Assembly (NCBI GenBank): GCA_019096195.1
Contig: JAGTXK010000005.1
Span: forward strand, 1 to 64,000
Direction: 5' to 3'
Source of the DNA: Boletus sp. NGJ
Lineage: Eukaryota; Basidiomycota; Agaricomycetes; Boletales; Boletaceae
Length of the DNA: 64,000 nt
How positions within the stretch are numbered: the first letter of the stretch is position 1; each line of letters begins with the position of its first letter. Shown here piece after piece: positions 9,551 through 21,215 of this stretch. The notes beneath the pieces were generated by a model. That model saw only the letters and a program-made list of their open reading frames with translations. It did not search any database and had not been told where the DNA came from. A program made the position numbers and the translations under genes.

Positions 9551-11337
9551 AGGGCTTCTAAGCCCTTGCAATACACCCACCATATTGTCTAATGTTATCA
9601 AGATTGAGGTCAGTGAACAAGTGTTGTATCAAAGCCTCACCATATTATACACTTTGTGTCAATGTTATCTGCCTGTCATTATTTGGTTATTGTAGTAAGA
9701 AGGTCTTACAAGCACTTATATGACCTTGCTCAGATGCCCATTGTTGTGTGACATGGATTATGTTCAACTTATCACAAAAGCAGATATCAGATTAGGGTGG
9801 TTGTTATGATGAAGAGATGCATAGCTGGTGTGATTATGCTTCAAAGACGTTTTCTTTACCATTCCAGCATAAGGCCTATTAGGGTTGCCTAGCTGTCCAT
9901 TGGTGTCCTCAACTAAGTGCTGCTTAAGCACCCAGGGTTCAAACATTGTGAGATAGAGACCTTGGTGACCTTGATCTCAAACTGCATGCCCTGCTCATTG
10001 GGCTGCCTCAGTCATATACAGTACCATATTGAATAACAATCCAAATGCCTTGAATGTCAAGGCCCTAGATAAAAGTTAACCTTAAATGTACTAAAAGATC
10101 TAACTCACTGTTGATGCACCAGCAGTGGCATAAAGTATGTGGCAGGTACTGTTGAGTGAGGAAAAGTCCTCAAAGGTTTGTTGGAGATATTCTGGTGACA
10201 TATCACTGTGACAATACCACAATTTTGAAGGCTATGTAGTAATCTTGCATCAATGTATGCAGCTGCATTAGCCGCATCCTGTTTGCAGTCATGGAAGGTG
10301 AGCATCTTTGAAATAATCATAGGAGGGTGAAATTTCCCTAGGAGTAAGAGGTCAAAGTTATGGAAGTTTCGACGGCCACCAACAAAAGGAAGAGCTGCAT
10401 ATGTGATATTTGGTTGGTTAGTTAAGAGCTTCATTTCAAGACAGTTGGACAACATTGAGAGCTGTTTTTTGACAATAGCAAGAATGTGGTGTGGCAGTGT
10501 TGCTGAGAGTGCCTGGAATGGGGTGCCTTTAGGGAGAAGGAGACAGAATTCGCCTAACTTGTCATAGGCTGGCCAAAAGGCATCTTATCCATGGTGTGCC
10601 AGGCCTGCTGTATAAATATTGTGTACTTTATTAACATGGACACAATTGATTTTCTTATTGAATGACTAATCATGACAGATCAATTATACAAGCTGAGGGA
10701 GATGATTGTTGCACATTCCAAGTTGTTCTGGCGAAACAATGAGATGTTGATATTTCCCAGTTCTAATTATCTGTTGATATTTTCAAGCTTTCATACAAAT
10801 ACATTGTAAAATTTTCACTAGTACACCCTTCCCTCCCAAAGGCTTAGACCATTTGGAGTGTCCTTATTGATTGCAATTGTGTGTATATTGTATTTTTGAC
10901 ACTCCAAAACCTGGCAATATCGGATGGTACCATAGATCTCATATGCTTCTAGTACTAGTACTACTATTTATCAATGAAAATCTCACCTGAGTTGTTTGCA
11001 AGCATTTGAGTGGAGATATTGTGATAGTCATTGACTCTGGTTGTAGCAGCATGGGAATTAATAAACTGAGTGTCTTTCCACTGTCTGTACTAGCAGTGAT
11101 GACACTATCATGTCATTGCAATGTTGCAAGGGAAGCTTGGAGCTGGAATGTGCGTGGAATGATGGCACCTTGAGTAAGAATCCAGATAATAAGGCATGCC
11201 TGGAGTGTGTCTGTCTTTTCATTGTCAGACAGGGTAGCTAGATATTCTTTGGGCAGTTGATCATGGAGTAGGTCATCAGCAATTTAGCTGAGCAAGTCCA
11301 GTGGAGTGCTTTGAATAACATGAATGAGGATATCCAT
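9550..11337 (-). pseudogene. RecQ-like DExH helicase, decayed
   Basis: On the minus strand from an ATG at 11337-11335 the N-terminal part reads FQLQASLATLQ, then a Walker A-like ASTDSGKTLSLLIPML, then TITISPLKCLQTTQ, which is helicase motif Ia. A good donor, GTGAGA, follows near 10986. Further on, QHLIVSPEQ is seen, then the DExH box as VHVNKVHNIYTAGLAHHG, then LGEFCLLLPKGTPFQALSATLP, which is motif III. HDCKQDAANAAAY (helicase C domain) follows, and a C-terminal LYLTMFEPWV block lies at about 9880-9960. In motif I the expected TGSGK has become TDSGK, and DEVH has become NKVH. Both are G-to-A type changes. Several stops are CGA-to-TGA or TGG-to-TGA or TAG types. Repeated RecQ-like helicases are common in Agaricomycetes; whether this one was host or mobile is unclear. 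Confidence 0.75.
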
Positions 11338-11560
11338 TGAGCGATGTCAAATGGTAACTTGATCATCAACTTAATCTTATCATTTGTATTTTCATTTATC
11401 ACCAGATTTTCCAATGAAAATACTCATTATCTTATTGGTTAGAAGTCAGCTAACAGTGGGAAGCCATGCCTCATGCCAAATTCAAACCCAGATTTACCAG
11501 ACTGTCTATTGACAGTTTGCCTTGTGCAACCTCTTTTGAACAGAATGGTCACCAGACTAC

Positions 11561-12193
11561 AAGCTTTCCACTTTGACCTGGACAATTCCAGTTGGAGCAC
11601 CTTTCAAAGCTCCCTTTTCTGGAATGCTTTAGGAGGCAATTGTTTGAAAGCCAGTTCACTTGGCCTCTCTTTTGCTAATCTTGGATGTCAGCTCACATGC
11701 TGATAAAGACCTTATTTCATGACTCACTGAGGTAGACATGGTCCTCACCAATTTCGAGTGGGCAAATAGTAGAGTCGCAGCTGTTAAAGAGAGGAACATT
11801 GATCCCATCTCCTTCTACCCAATGTCTATATCCTAACTGTAAGGTCACTATATGTAACATGACAGAAGGAGTTGCATGCCAAGATTGAGGCACTGAGGGC
11901 ACAGAGTGAGAACACGAAGTTGTTGCATTTTACTGTTTCTCAGTTGTGTAGATTGGAGCTACAGTCCAACTCCTTTCTATCCAATCACAGCTATCTCTTG
12001 CACAATCCCAGCTTGCAAGACATGACGAAGAGGGTGTGAAGTGAGATAAGAGGGAAAAAGCAGAGCTACAAGCACAAGTGGGTATGCTTAAGCAGAAGGT
12101 TGCAATATATGCTGATTACAATGAAATCAAGCAGGAGCTCAAGATCATGAAGGTGAGTCTTGACAATGAATCTCAAACCTGATTGCTCATGCC
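11561..12193 (+). pseudogene. chimeric pseudogene, part 1: P-loop NTPase piece fused to CASP piece
   Basis: Positions 11561-11680 match the 'post-Walker B' part of the P-loop NTPase genes in the inverted-repeat arms (sense at about 61885-61997). At 11680/11681 the sequence switches to the CASP/COY1 gene at its position 54273 and follows it, introns included, to 12193. The identical junction (GCTAATCT then TGGATGTCAGC) occurs on the minus strand at 60001. Since introns are kept, this was a DNA-level duplication and not a retrocopy. Most differences from the parent are C-to-T or G-to-A at former CpGs. A solo LTR (12194-13170) interrupts it. Confidence 0.85.
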
Positions 12194-13170
12194 TGAAATG
12201 ATCACCATTGATATCTATTATCTATTAACACCCCGCTACACTCTCGCACTACCCACAGATGATACATTCACCTAATATTCACCAACCTCCACCCTAGCCT
12301 GGCCCTGCATACACCTAGAGTAGTTACTTATCATATCCTCCCTCATACAATACACCACACAACTGCATACACCCACGTACACTTTCATTAGCAGTACCCT
12401 CGTCATACCCGTTACACCTACAACACCAAGTAGCCTCACGGCTAACCCCGGCATTCATTGCCACAAGCATAGGCCTACATGCCTCTAAACTGCCACACCC
12501 TATGGACATACCTGAAGCAGCACTTGGTATCCACACAAGACCCGTAGACCGTACCTGAAGCAGTGCTTGGTATGCCACACAAGTACTAATCAGGAGCTCG
12601 CCTCCAGATCCTCAAATCCCCCACTCGACCCTCGATCCCCGGTTCACACCGTAGATCAATCCTCGTACTGCCAAGTACTAATCAAGCCCATGCTAGATTA
12701 ACCCTTAGACATAGACAAGACCTGATCTATCACCTGATACGATCTTGTCTCGATACCAGATCCAACAATCACCTTATGCAACGCCTTATGCGTTACCTTT
12801 TCATTTCTTCCTTCATTCCCATTCCTATTTATCAACTTCCTCTGATATATCACAATGTAGCCGCATCCAGAACGCTCCGGACTACATTTCACTTACATGC
12901 GCATATCACACACATCTCATTCCATTGTTTCTCCCTTTTGCTATTGGACACTAACATTCTCTCATTCCTGTAATGTCATACCCAGTACCCATGACGTCAT
13001 AGCATAGCATAGTCTGTGCACCACTATCAGTAGTATATAAGTAGCCAGTAGAATACCATGTTTCGCTTAGTCTTGAAATTGCCTTTCTCTCTGTCACATA
13101 TTGCTTTGGTTAGCAACGCTTCAGACATTAGGTCTAGATTCTTTCTTTCATCCATTGCAAGTTCCTTTCA
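12194..13170 (+). mobile_element. solo LTR in the chimeric pseudogene
   Basis: A 977-base insertion that starts TGAAATGATC and ends CCTTTCA, with a 5-base duplication ATGCC on both sides (12189-12193 and 13171-13175). It has TGACGTCA at 12992-12999 and TATATAA at 13034-13040, as expected of an LTR promoter. No internal element is present. The parent CASP intron at about 54850 shows the empty site. Strand is inferred from the TATA box only. The family is not shared with the other LTRs in the window. Confidence 0.75.
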
Positions 13171-13175
13171 ATGCC

Positions 13176-13530
13176 CAACAAATAGTATGTTGAATTTGGT
13201 GATCTCGATGACAATACCTCTGATACAGATAGTGACAACTGGTCCTCCCATGAGTCGGAAGGTGTACATCTTCCTGATCTGAATGCTGACAAGGCAAATG
13301 CACAGAATGGAAAGAGCCTCGAAGTACACCTTCCAAGCAGGAACAAGTGTATTCTCAAAGAGCTCACATGTTTCAGGGTAGGCTTGGCTCTCTTTCCTTC
13401 ATGGTTGCCACAATTCATGTACTCGCATGCCATATCAGATCCTGCACACATCTTTCAAAGAGTCCCTCAAGTCCACACAGTCCAAGCTTGAGACAGCCCA
13501 GGCAGAGCTTTTCAAGCAAAAATCACTAGA
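13176..13530 (+). pseudogene. chimeric pseudogene, part 2: CASP piece
   Basis: This continues the CASP copy after the solo LTR. It matches parent positions about 54854-55200 (exon 9, intron 9, start of exon 10) and stops matching after AAAAATCACT near 13529. Parent codons such as those for [15 protein letters not shown] are recognisable but altered at CpG sites. Confidence 0.85.
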
Positions 13531-14511
13531 TACAGACAATGGTCTATGAATCTCAGCATCTGTGAGCATCATCAATTACATGCTGGCTGAGCTGCACCAA
13601 CATCATTACTCAGTGTGTTAATCACTACTACAAGGCTAGGAGTAGATTTGGGAGAGATACTATGAATGTTCAACATACATTATCTTGGTTAATGTTGAGG
13701 CAGACTTACATATAGTGATCTTTATCTCCCAAAGTGACTTCCTTGCTTGTGAACAGTATATTTCCAGCTTGGATACCGTATGTTACTGTATCATTGACTA
13801 GGGTACCTTGAGATTTGGTTAGCACAAAACTGCTGGGTGTTGTCTTGTTCAAGAGTGTATAGTCACCCTGGGTATTTGTGACCACCTATTGGTACTACAG
13901 TTTGTCACCATTGCTTACACATGAGCAGCTAAGTGCCAATGGTGCTCCATTAGTAAATTTACATGCATCTTAATCTGGCTTATTCTAGCTAATTCTGCTT
14001 GTCAAATTATAAAATATACTCATTACTGTGATAATGCATTCCAGAACATTAGAAACATCAACAACAACCAAGCTAATCTATTTTTCAACAAAATGAAGGT
14101 TAGAATTTGTTTCTATGTCAGATTTGGAAATGTTGTGCAAGTCAATAAGCTAAATAAGACAGAATAAGATGTATGTAAATTTACTGATGTCATCCAGTGG
14201 ACATGTCTCAGGAATGCCCACTGGCAGTCAATTCTACAAAATCACAATGAACAACAAGATATCCCTAAAAGTGACAGTTTGTCCAGAAAAGCATCAATGA
14301 TTTTTTTGACTTCAACATCTCCAGACTACAAAATCTGAGTCGCCGAGCCATCCAACTATCAGTCTACACATCATGGATTTGCCAATTATCTTATAAGATC
14401 CTTAGAATCTCCTAACTACTGTCCCATTACTGAAATTTGTATAAATCCTTAGAATGATAGGTCATATGCATCACAAGTGACAGCCTACATCTACAAAACC
14501 TGGATTTCACC
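13531..14511. other. no gene seen
   Basis: AT-rich, CpG-poor DNA with no open frame that shows coding character or a family motif. Probably decayed repeat sequence. Confidence 0.55.
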
Positions 14512-14640
14512 ATAGTACACATAGTATCATAGCATTTTCATAGACAACTCATAGTTGTCATAGTTTCATAGTGCTTATAGTGTTCATAGCATCATACTAT
14601 AGCTTCATAGCATCATAGTGTTCATAGTATATTCATAATA
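14512..14640. repeat. CATAGT array, third copy
   Basis: The same degenerate CATAGT/ATCATAG words as at 220-480, in the same orientation. Confidence 0.8.
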
Positions 14641-14859
14641 GTATACCGGCAGGATTACTAGTAGGCCATCAAGATTCAAGTGGTAGAATGAGTCCATTAG
14701 CAGTAGTATGTTGCAATGGAGGCAGTCATTACCACAAACAAAACTAGCTATAGTACTATAACACAGCCCTCTAGGCACCCCTGGATCTGAGGCAGTTGAA
14801 GTGTAGTTGTTGGCCATTGACACATGAATTTTCCTTTTTTTGTAAAAAAAGGCCATACA

Positions 14860-15195
14860 CCACAAAGAGGATGGCATGAGTGAGTGGGAATGAGGGCAAG
14901 GACACAGAAGGGAGGGCATGAAGGTGAGGGTGCAACCAGTTGGGCACAAATGGATGCAAACACTGTGGTGGTGCTCACGCATGCACAGTAACAAGGAGAG
15001 GGCAAGGTATGAAGGGGAGGGTATGGACCAGGTTGGGCATAAAGAGAATGGCATGAGTGAATGGACATGAATGAGCACAAACAGGTGGTGCTCATGTGTG
15101 AATGACAAGGTGAGGAGGGTGCAGAAGGGAGGTACAATCAGGTGGCCACAAAGGAGGGCACAAAGGGGAGGGTATATCTTGGAAAAAAAAAAAAA
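14860..15195. repeat. purine-rich GAGGGCA(C/T)AAGG minisatellite
   Basis: Imperfect repeats of about 35-60 bases built on GGGAGGGCATGAAGG, GTGGTGCTCA and GGGCACAAA recur at least five times. They end in an A-run at about 15183-15195. Minus-strand frames across it give repetitive S/H/C/L-rich peptides and are not genes. Confidence 0.6.
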
Positions 15196-15251
15196 GGGCT
15201 GGTAGTAACTCTAGTTGCTATATAAACTATATACTGTACCAATTCACCCTC

Positions 15252-15336
15252 TGAATTATGACACTCTGACCATCAATAAAATAGCGTGATTTTTTAGTTA
15301 TATGCATGACTTTTAATCATGACATGTGCAATTTTT
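15252..15336 (+). repeat. left inverted repeat of the 15.25-22.74 kb region
   Basis: It contains CAATAAAATAGCGTGATTTT, ATGCATGAC and ATCATGACATGTGCAATTTT. These match in order the reverse complement of 22655-22740. Confidence 0.65.
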
Positions 15337-15429
15337 ATATCTCATCCGGGAAAGAACATTTAGGTACTAGTGGATTGTTTATGTTCTGATTAACAAAATA
15401 TACTACACTGGCACTACAACAAGGAGATG

Positions 15430-16411
15430 GTTGGCCAGGGCTTTGGCAGTCTGCTCGATGAACTCATCCTCGTGTCGGAATGCAAGTCGCTCCCTAACAA
15501 CCACCATCATTCCCTTCCAGCACTCAATAGACACTCTCCTGATATCCATCCCCTCAAATCATTGGGCTGTGTCTTTGTATAGCTGTGGGTTCCTCCCATC
15601 CAAAAGAAAGTGGCCCATGCCATTCCACCATAGTTGTTTCCAGTCAACCACACATTGGTCAATGTTAGTGCAAGCAGTCACATGGACCATGGGAGGGGGT
15701 TCACAGGCAACAATATGACAATGAAGTTGTATATGCTCCTTAGCTTTGAGGACAGTGGCCCACACCACTGAACCCACCATATTGTATTCATCAGATGGTA
15801 GATTATCGAATCTTGCCTTGACCAACTATTCAAAGCTGTAAGTGAAAAGCTTGACAATATTGTATTCCACCGAAACCGAGAGCAGATGTGATGGTTGGAT
15901 TGTGGTACAGCACTCAGATAACCATTGAACAGCATATTTATGAGCATCCTGGCAAATATACTGACAGCTGAGGTCAAGAAGCTGGATGATTACATCGTCT
16001 GTGATATCAGCTGAATCAGGCCTCCATCTTCAGGACGAATGTTGAGATGGTTGTGCAAAAAATATAACAATGTACTTGTTGTAGCAAACAGACATAAATA
16101 GTTCAAATGCTGCCTTGCTCACTGAAGGAGATATGAAAATTGGGAAGTCTTCAGCCTGGCCATCAATTTGGCTTGTTGTAGCCTCTAAGTTTGCACCGAA
16201 CATGTCATGGAAGGATTCTGATTTGTCAGTGAGGATGCTGGCATGTACTTTGAACAAAAACTTTCCTACCTGAGAAGAAACAATCAAATTTAGTTGAGTC
16301 TGAGCCCTCACATCTGGAATGAGAATACAAGGCACATACCTGAAAAATATGAGTTCCATCCTTGTAAAAGAACATGTTGTGTGGTCAGGCTTGTCCTGTT
16401 GGGTACTCCAT
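15430..16411 (-). pseudogene. BTB/POZ domain gene, decayed
   Basis: On the minus strand, MFFYKDGTHIFQ is followed by a clean 70-base GT...AG intron (16339 down to 16270). Then comes VGKFLFKVHASILTDKSESF, the core of a fungal BTB/POZ domain, and FISPSVSKAAFELFMSVCYN. Downstream, about 16010-15430, the C-terminal part has YICQDAHKYAVQWLSECC, LVKARFDNLPSDEYNMVG, QLHCHIVACEPPPMVHV, DWKQLWWNGMGHFLLDGR and ECWKGMMVVVRERLAF. Fungal BTB proteins of this kind are usually 300-350 residues. Stops interrupt it near 16370 (a former CGA), near 15825 (before LVKARF) and near 15560 (TGA before FEGMD), and a frame change lies near 16030. Most fit CpG decay. It lies inside the candidate TIR element and may be cargo. 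Confidence 0.75.
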
Positions 16412-16950
16412 ACTATTCTGGAGTGGTGGAGCTGGAGCCTGAAGTAAAGTACTAAGACTACTAGGAGTGTCCGAGACTCAGACAAAGAGCAATGCAGTAC
16501 ATGTCACTGGACTCAGAAGAATATTACCAATCTGTGGGCATCTGTTGTAAATTTTTGCATAGCAACTTAGTGGTCATCCTTCTCAGTCACTCTGAGTCGC
16601 CATCAGAACTATGAATTATGTCCCATTTCAACCACCACCTTTTCCTTTCCTTCCTGATGGAATTTGGTCTGCCAATGTTCAGAGAGCACATGAGTTATTG
16701 AAAAATACATACTTATGACCATGCAGTTCATGTTCTACTAGTGGATGGTGCAGATCCAACTTGAATTGCCTTTCATATTGATTGGATCAAAGCTGGAGCT
16801 ATCCCTCTACTTGTGGATCTCACCCCTGAGTTGGATGATATTCATGAACATCAGCTCCCAGTAGTTGACTGGGTAGAGAATAGTGCAAAACTTTTTGGTG
16901 ATGTAGTATTTGCATTGGAATCACTGGCTGAAAACCTCAATAGTCGGTGC
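16412..16950. other. between BTB and integrase-core genes
   Basis: Probably holds the 5' part of the integrase-core gene. A coding-like stretch with IDWIKAGAIPLLVDLTPELDD is seen near 16780-16850 on the plus strand, but I could not connect it confidently to either neighbour. Confidence 0.35.
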
Positions 16951-16959
16951 GTAACATCA

Positions 16960-18532
16960 GCTTCATGAGTTTAGGGATGCAAGAGTACAGTACTCACAAA
17001 TTATATAAGTGACAAACAGAATATTGAGCTTTCACAACTCATGAGACTAGCACGGACAGGCAAACATGGTCATTTCAGGATCTTAATAGACCATGGCTTT
17101 ATTAAAGAGGCAGTGGCACCACATTGCAATATTAAATTTAGAGACATCGCTAGGATATTACAGGTCCATCTGGAGACTCTGCGGCTCTATTGACGTCACC
17201 ACGGAATACAGAAGTCCTACTCTGTTATCAGTGACCATGAGCTTGACATTCTCATAAGGTCATTTAAGGCTCAGAAACCCGAGTCAGGATTCGCTATCTG
17301 ACTGAGTTCCTTTGACAACAAGGAATTTATGTTCAATGAAGATGTGTTTGGGAGTCATTACACAGAGTGGATAGGCTAAATTGGCACCTATGGTGAGAGA
17401 ACCAAGTAATTCAACAGAGACAATACAAGGTAAAACAAGTAAATGCACTTTGGCATATTGATGGCCACCACAAATTGATATGGTAGGGGTTCATAATCCA
17501 TGGCTTTATTGATGGTTATTGTAGAACAGTATGGCGCTGGAATTACAACACATTGAATCATGCTAACTTAAGTACAACATGGTTTTCAAGGTGACCGCAC
17601 TTCAAGCCAGTACCAATAACCAAGCATCTACAGTCCTCAACCTCTTTCAAAAGGCAGAGAAAGATTTTGGTACTCCTTCTTGCATGAGAGGGGATCGTGG
17701 TGGTGAGAATATTGACATTGCAACATACATGGTGATGAAACAGGGCCCAAATTGAGGCTCATTCCTATGGGGCTCGTGAGTTTTAAAATCAATACCACTT
17801 CCTTAAGCTGATTGTCACATAGATCAATACACAATTCCTGAATAGAACGACTATGGGTTGAAGTCGGAAGCTAGTTTGTGCAATGATGAAGAGTTTTTTT
17901 ACCCAACTGAAAAGATTACATTGCCTTGACATTGACAGATGCGGTCATATTTGGCTCCTACAAATCCTCTGCCTTGCCGCAATCAATAAGGATTATGAGC
18001 AGTTTCAAAACAAGTGGAACTTTCATCCAATTTCTGGATCAATAACAAACAATAGGAGTCTGCAGGTATGTGAACGAGTTGTTTACTACTCATACAGTGC
18101 TGTCAGTGATACAATATGATCTATGTACAGTAGGATTTATGACTTCTCAGCACTGTGATCCATGGCAAGATCATTCAAGATGTGGGGCAAACAGGTACTG
18201 GGCATCCCAATGGTGAAGATGCTGCAGAGCCTACAGACCAGTGTCTTTCACACCAGATTGGTCGAATTGAAAATGATCAGCTGCAACAGGTTCATTATAG
18301 AGCAGTTCAGGTTCCAGAAGAGATATCATCATTCAGGACTGAAGCTGATGAAGCCAATTTTTTTGATTTGTTGGAGAGGATTGTTGATCAAGATATCATA
18401 TCTGAAGGATATGGACTCTTACCTGGTGAACTTGATGATGAGGATGTTGAGATGGTTGAGGTTTTGCAGTTCAGGCTTTGGGGAACAAAATCTATTATTA
18501 TTTCTCTGACAGAGCCCATATGGGTGGCTTGA
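16960..18532 (+). pseudogene. integrase core domain (rve-like) gene, fossil
   Basis: An N-terminal DNA-binding-like part reads GKHGHFRILIDHGF, then an HTH-like stretch up to SVISDHELDILIRSFKAQKP. The catalytic core follows. First comes LWHIDGHHKLIW at about 17450 (first Asp). Next are TALQAST and MRGDRGGENIDIATYMV at about 17690 (second Asp). Then comes IERLWVEVGS at about 17843 (Glu). A tail at 18155-18532 reads IGRIENDQLQQVHYRAVQV and FFDLLERIVDQDI. This matches the 'integrase core domain' family frequent in Agaricomycetes and some animals. The family is of unclear biology and not from a Gypsy pol. The copy is broken and CpG-poor. It sits inside the candidate TIR element, where it would be the natural recombinase. 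Confidence 0.65.
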
Positions 18533-18881
18533 GCAAAGCTTTGGGCCCAAGCCTTAGACTTATTATGTGTTTTTGACACAGCTGGGCAATGTGTAGCAGA
18601 AGTAGTGTAGTTGACGAACACACAATGTTGTGGGATACGTAGTCAGAACTTGGCAGTAATAGCCACAAAATGCAAATCAGCGTTGACTACATTGCTTGAC
18701 CTGCTCTTTCACTTGCACTTCCTTTAGCTCCCCCACTTGTCCCAAGTTCTAACAGGCTACTATCATATCAGAGCCAAATGCAACGTACTGCCACAAGTTC
18801 ATCAATGAAACTCAGTGCACTTGTGAAGTCTTCTTAGAACCACCAGAGAATGCACTCAGGGTCTGTCATGAATGCCAACAT

Positions 18882-19364
18882 TGTAATAATATAGGAAATT
18901 TTCAAACTTTTCAAACAATCACTTACTTTTCATTTTCCTTAACTATTTTCTTCATAAGTCACGTGACTGTGCACGTGACCGTGGAAACATATCACATGAT
19001 AGGTCTAGAACCTATGACGTCATATGACATCACACCTCATGTGATCCACGACCTCTTTAATTTCCGCTCTTCTCACACAGCCCTATTAATCTCCGTCTTA
19101 CCATACCTAGTAATTTATCACACGCACTGCTTGGTCCATGTGCACGCTCTCCTCATGTATATAAACTAGCACTCTGACGACTGGTACCCCCAGTCTAATC
19201 CACTTGTTCTCTTCCTCCAATAACCTATTAGCTTTGGCCTTTGGTCATCGTAGGGTTAGGAATAGGACGGCCTATGACTCCCCACCTTATTCGTTAAGCC
19301 AGGACTTGTGTAGCCTGCGAGATATTCGAGCCTTGTGGTTTGGTTTCCGAAAGGGATCATAACA
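18882..19364 (+). mobile_element. solo LTR of family C
   Basis: A 483-base LTR closely related to those of element C, with the same ends, E-boxes, TGACGTCA and TATA box. The self-primer CAGTCTAATCCA is also kept, at about 19190. A 5-base duplication AACAT flanks it (18877-18881 and 19365-19369). It arose by LTR-LTR recombination of a full element that landed inside the candidate TIR element. Confidence 0.95.
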
Positions 19365-19369
19365 AACAT

Positions 19370-21215
19370 GGCTTCAGCAAACATCCTGAAGGTCTCAGAG
19401 CAATTGAGTACTCACAAATGAAGCTTTCCGCTGGTGGTATGGATCAAATTGGATCACATTTGCAATCCACCAGTGGTCCCTCTGGCAGGCAACGGGTTCT
19501 TGACATGTTTCACAGATGTGCGGGACTTGGTGCAGGAGAACAAAGATCAGAGGGATTCAACATTCATAAAATAAAACCCACCATGGATGAGGTGAAGAAG
19601 AAGATCTTGAAAGGTTTCCATACACAGCTGGCTGCTGGGAAGGGAAAAACGAAGGTATGAGGCAAGAATCAATCATAATATATACAAGTTCCACTTACTA
19701 GCATCATGTAGCGACAGTTTTCGCTTGCTACTAGTAAGCCGCTGCGAAATGCAAGTCAGCCATTCAGATGGGCCATTTCTACTAACCGTGGTGGCGAAGG
19801 TGACTCAAACATTTTCAAGGTTGGGTCATGGATCTGTTTGGTCAACTCTCTCAATGTATGTCTTCCTATATATCAACTGATAGCAGGAAGGATTCTAAAT
19901 AGCCTTAACAGAGCAATGGTCAGCTTGAGTCCACAAGTCCACCATCACGTACCCAGGTTCATGAAGTGGAACAGTGGCAGTGCACACATTTTGAACATGC
20001 AGATAGCTTCATGTTTAATGCTACTTGGAGCCACGAGAAAGTGGATAATTACCTGCGGAACATGGTCTTTCTAATACCATTTGGCTATGTTAATACAAAA
20101 ATGTTGAAGGAAAATCAAAAGCAACAGCAGGGCATCAGCAATGCCAGTGGGTATTGATCAGCAAAGAGAAACAATAATACGAAGTGGTAGATATCCCAGA
20201 GCCTACTGGAGCTAATCTTGCTCAGTATCGAGGACGAAATAAATGTCCAGTGAGGGATGCGAATGTGATCATTGGTAAGCTTTTTAACACTGGACGATGA
20301 TTCATATATCTCAGACTCACTGATTGTTTAGTGCTACATTTGCCTGTCCCTGACAAAATACTTGTGTTATTTGATCCAGACTATCGAGCCCTTTCAGATG
20401 ACATTGAGGACTTCTTGGATTCGGGTGCAGGCACAGAAAGTGAGATTTGTGGCTTGGAGTCGAGACCCAGACTCAACTGAGTAGCACACAGTAAGCAACA
20501 AATGTGCTTTGCACCAACTTGTGTATACTTACCACAACAAGACAATGCACTAGTGAAGCTAAAGTGCTTCAGAGAGCATTCTGTCATTGAACTTTTTGAT
20601 ACCACGACGAGCCTCAGCCTGTACCCAAAAAAATGAAGACAGTCTCAGATATATATTCAAGCCTTCAGGCTACAAGCTTGTCATTAACATACCACAACTG
20701 CTTTTAGGCACTGTCAAATTCAAACAAGAACCTGGTGAAGGCTCAGAAATCGATGAATTTCTTGCTAGTGATGCCAACATGTCACCAACAGGTGGTGTCT
20801 GAAATGTTGCAAAGTGTTAGTTTTGTGTGAGTCTGTACCTTGACTAGTCACTCATTTTTTTAGCAGTATTTCTCCCCATTTCCAAGGGCAATGAAGTAGA
20901 TGATCTTCCAGGCTCAATAAAGGATATGTCACTCTCTCCTGTGTGTCGTCGTGAGACCAAGGACAAACAGATTCCTATTGTCCATCCTGTCATCTTAGGC
21001 TCCTGATTCATGGGGAATTATTCTGGTTCAACATTCAGCTTCGCTGCCCTGCCCCAAGTCCCAGTAGTAAAACATCTCCCGCCACCCATGGACTTTGTTG
21101 AGCTGAGTTTCAAAGATATTATCTTTTGTCGGGTGTCTGACCCAACAAGCCCAGCATCTGTGCCCCGCATCAATCCATGGTCCAAAGATTACTTCCTTGG
21201 TGATATTAATATCTA
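19370..21215 (+). pseudogene. unknown spliced gene remnant
   Basis: Coding-like stretches appear in changing frames. One is PLVVWIKLDHICNPPVVPLAGNGFL with CFTDVRDLVQENKDQRDSTF (19420-19590). Another is WQCTHFEHADSFMFNATWSHEKVDNYL (19970-20060). A third is VDIPEPTGANLAQYRGRNKC (20190-20250). An acidic LSDDIEDFLDSGAGTESEI lies near 20390-20455. The last is FMGNYSGSTFSFAALPQVPV with INPWSKDYFLGDINI (21010-21213). They suggest one multi-exon gene of about 500 residues with typical short introns, now decayed. I do not recognise the family. It lies inside the candidate TIR element; the solo LTR inserted in or just upstream of its 5' end. Confidence 0.45.

Noticed and set aside
13516-13534. Helitron 3' end (CTAG after a small hairpin) closing the chimeric pseudogene
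   Set aside because: The hairpin is part of the parent CASP sequence and the second chimera copy lacks the same end, so CTAG is probably chance.
14605-15137. Cysteine/histidine-rich proteins on the minus strand
   Set aside because: The frames run across a purine-rich minisatellite, and the composition follows from the repeat.
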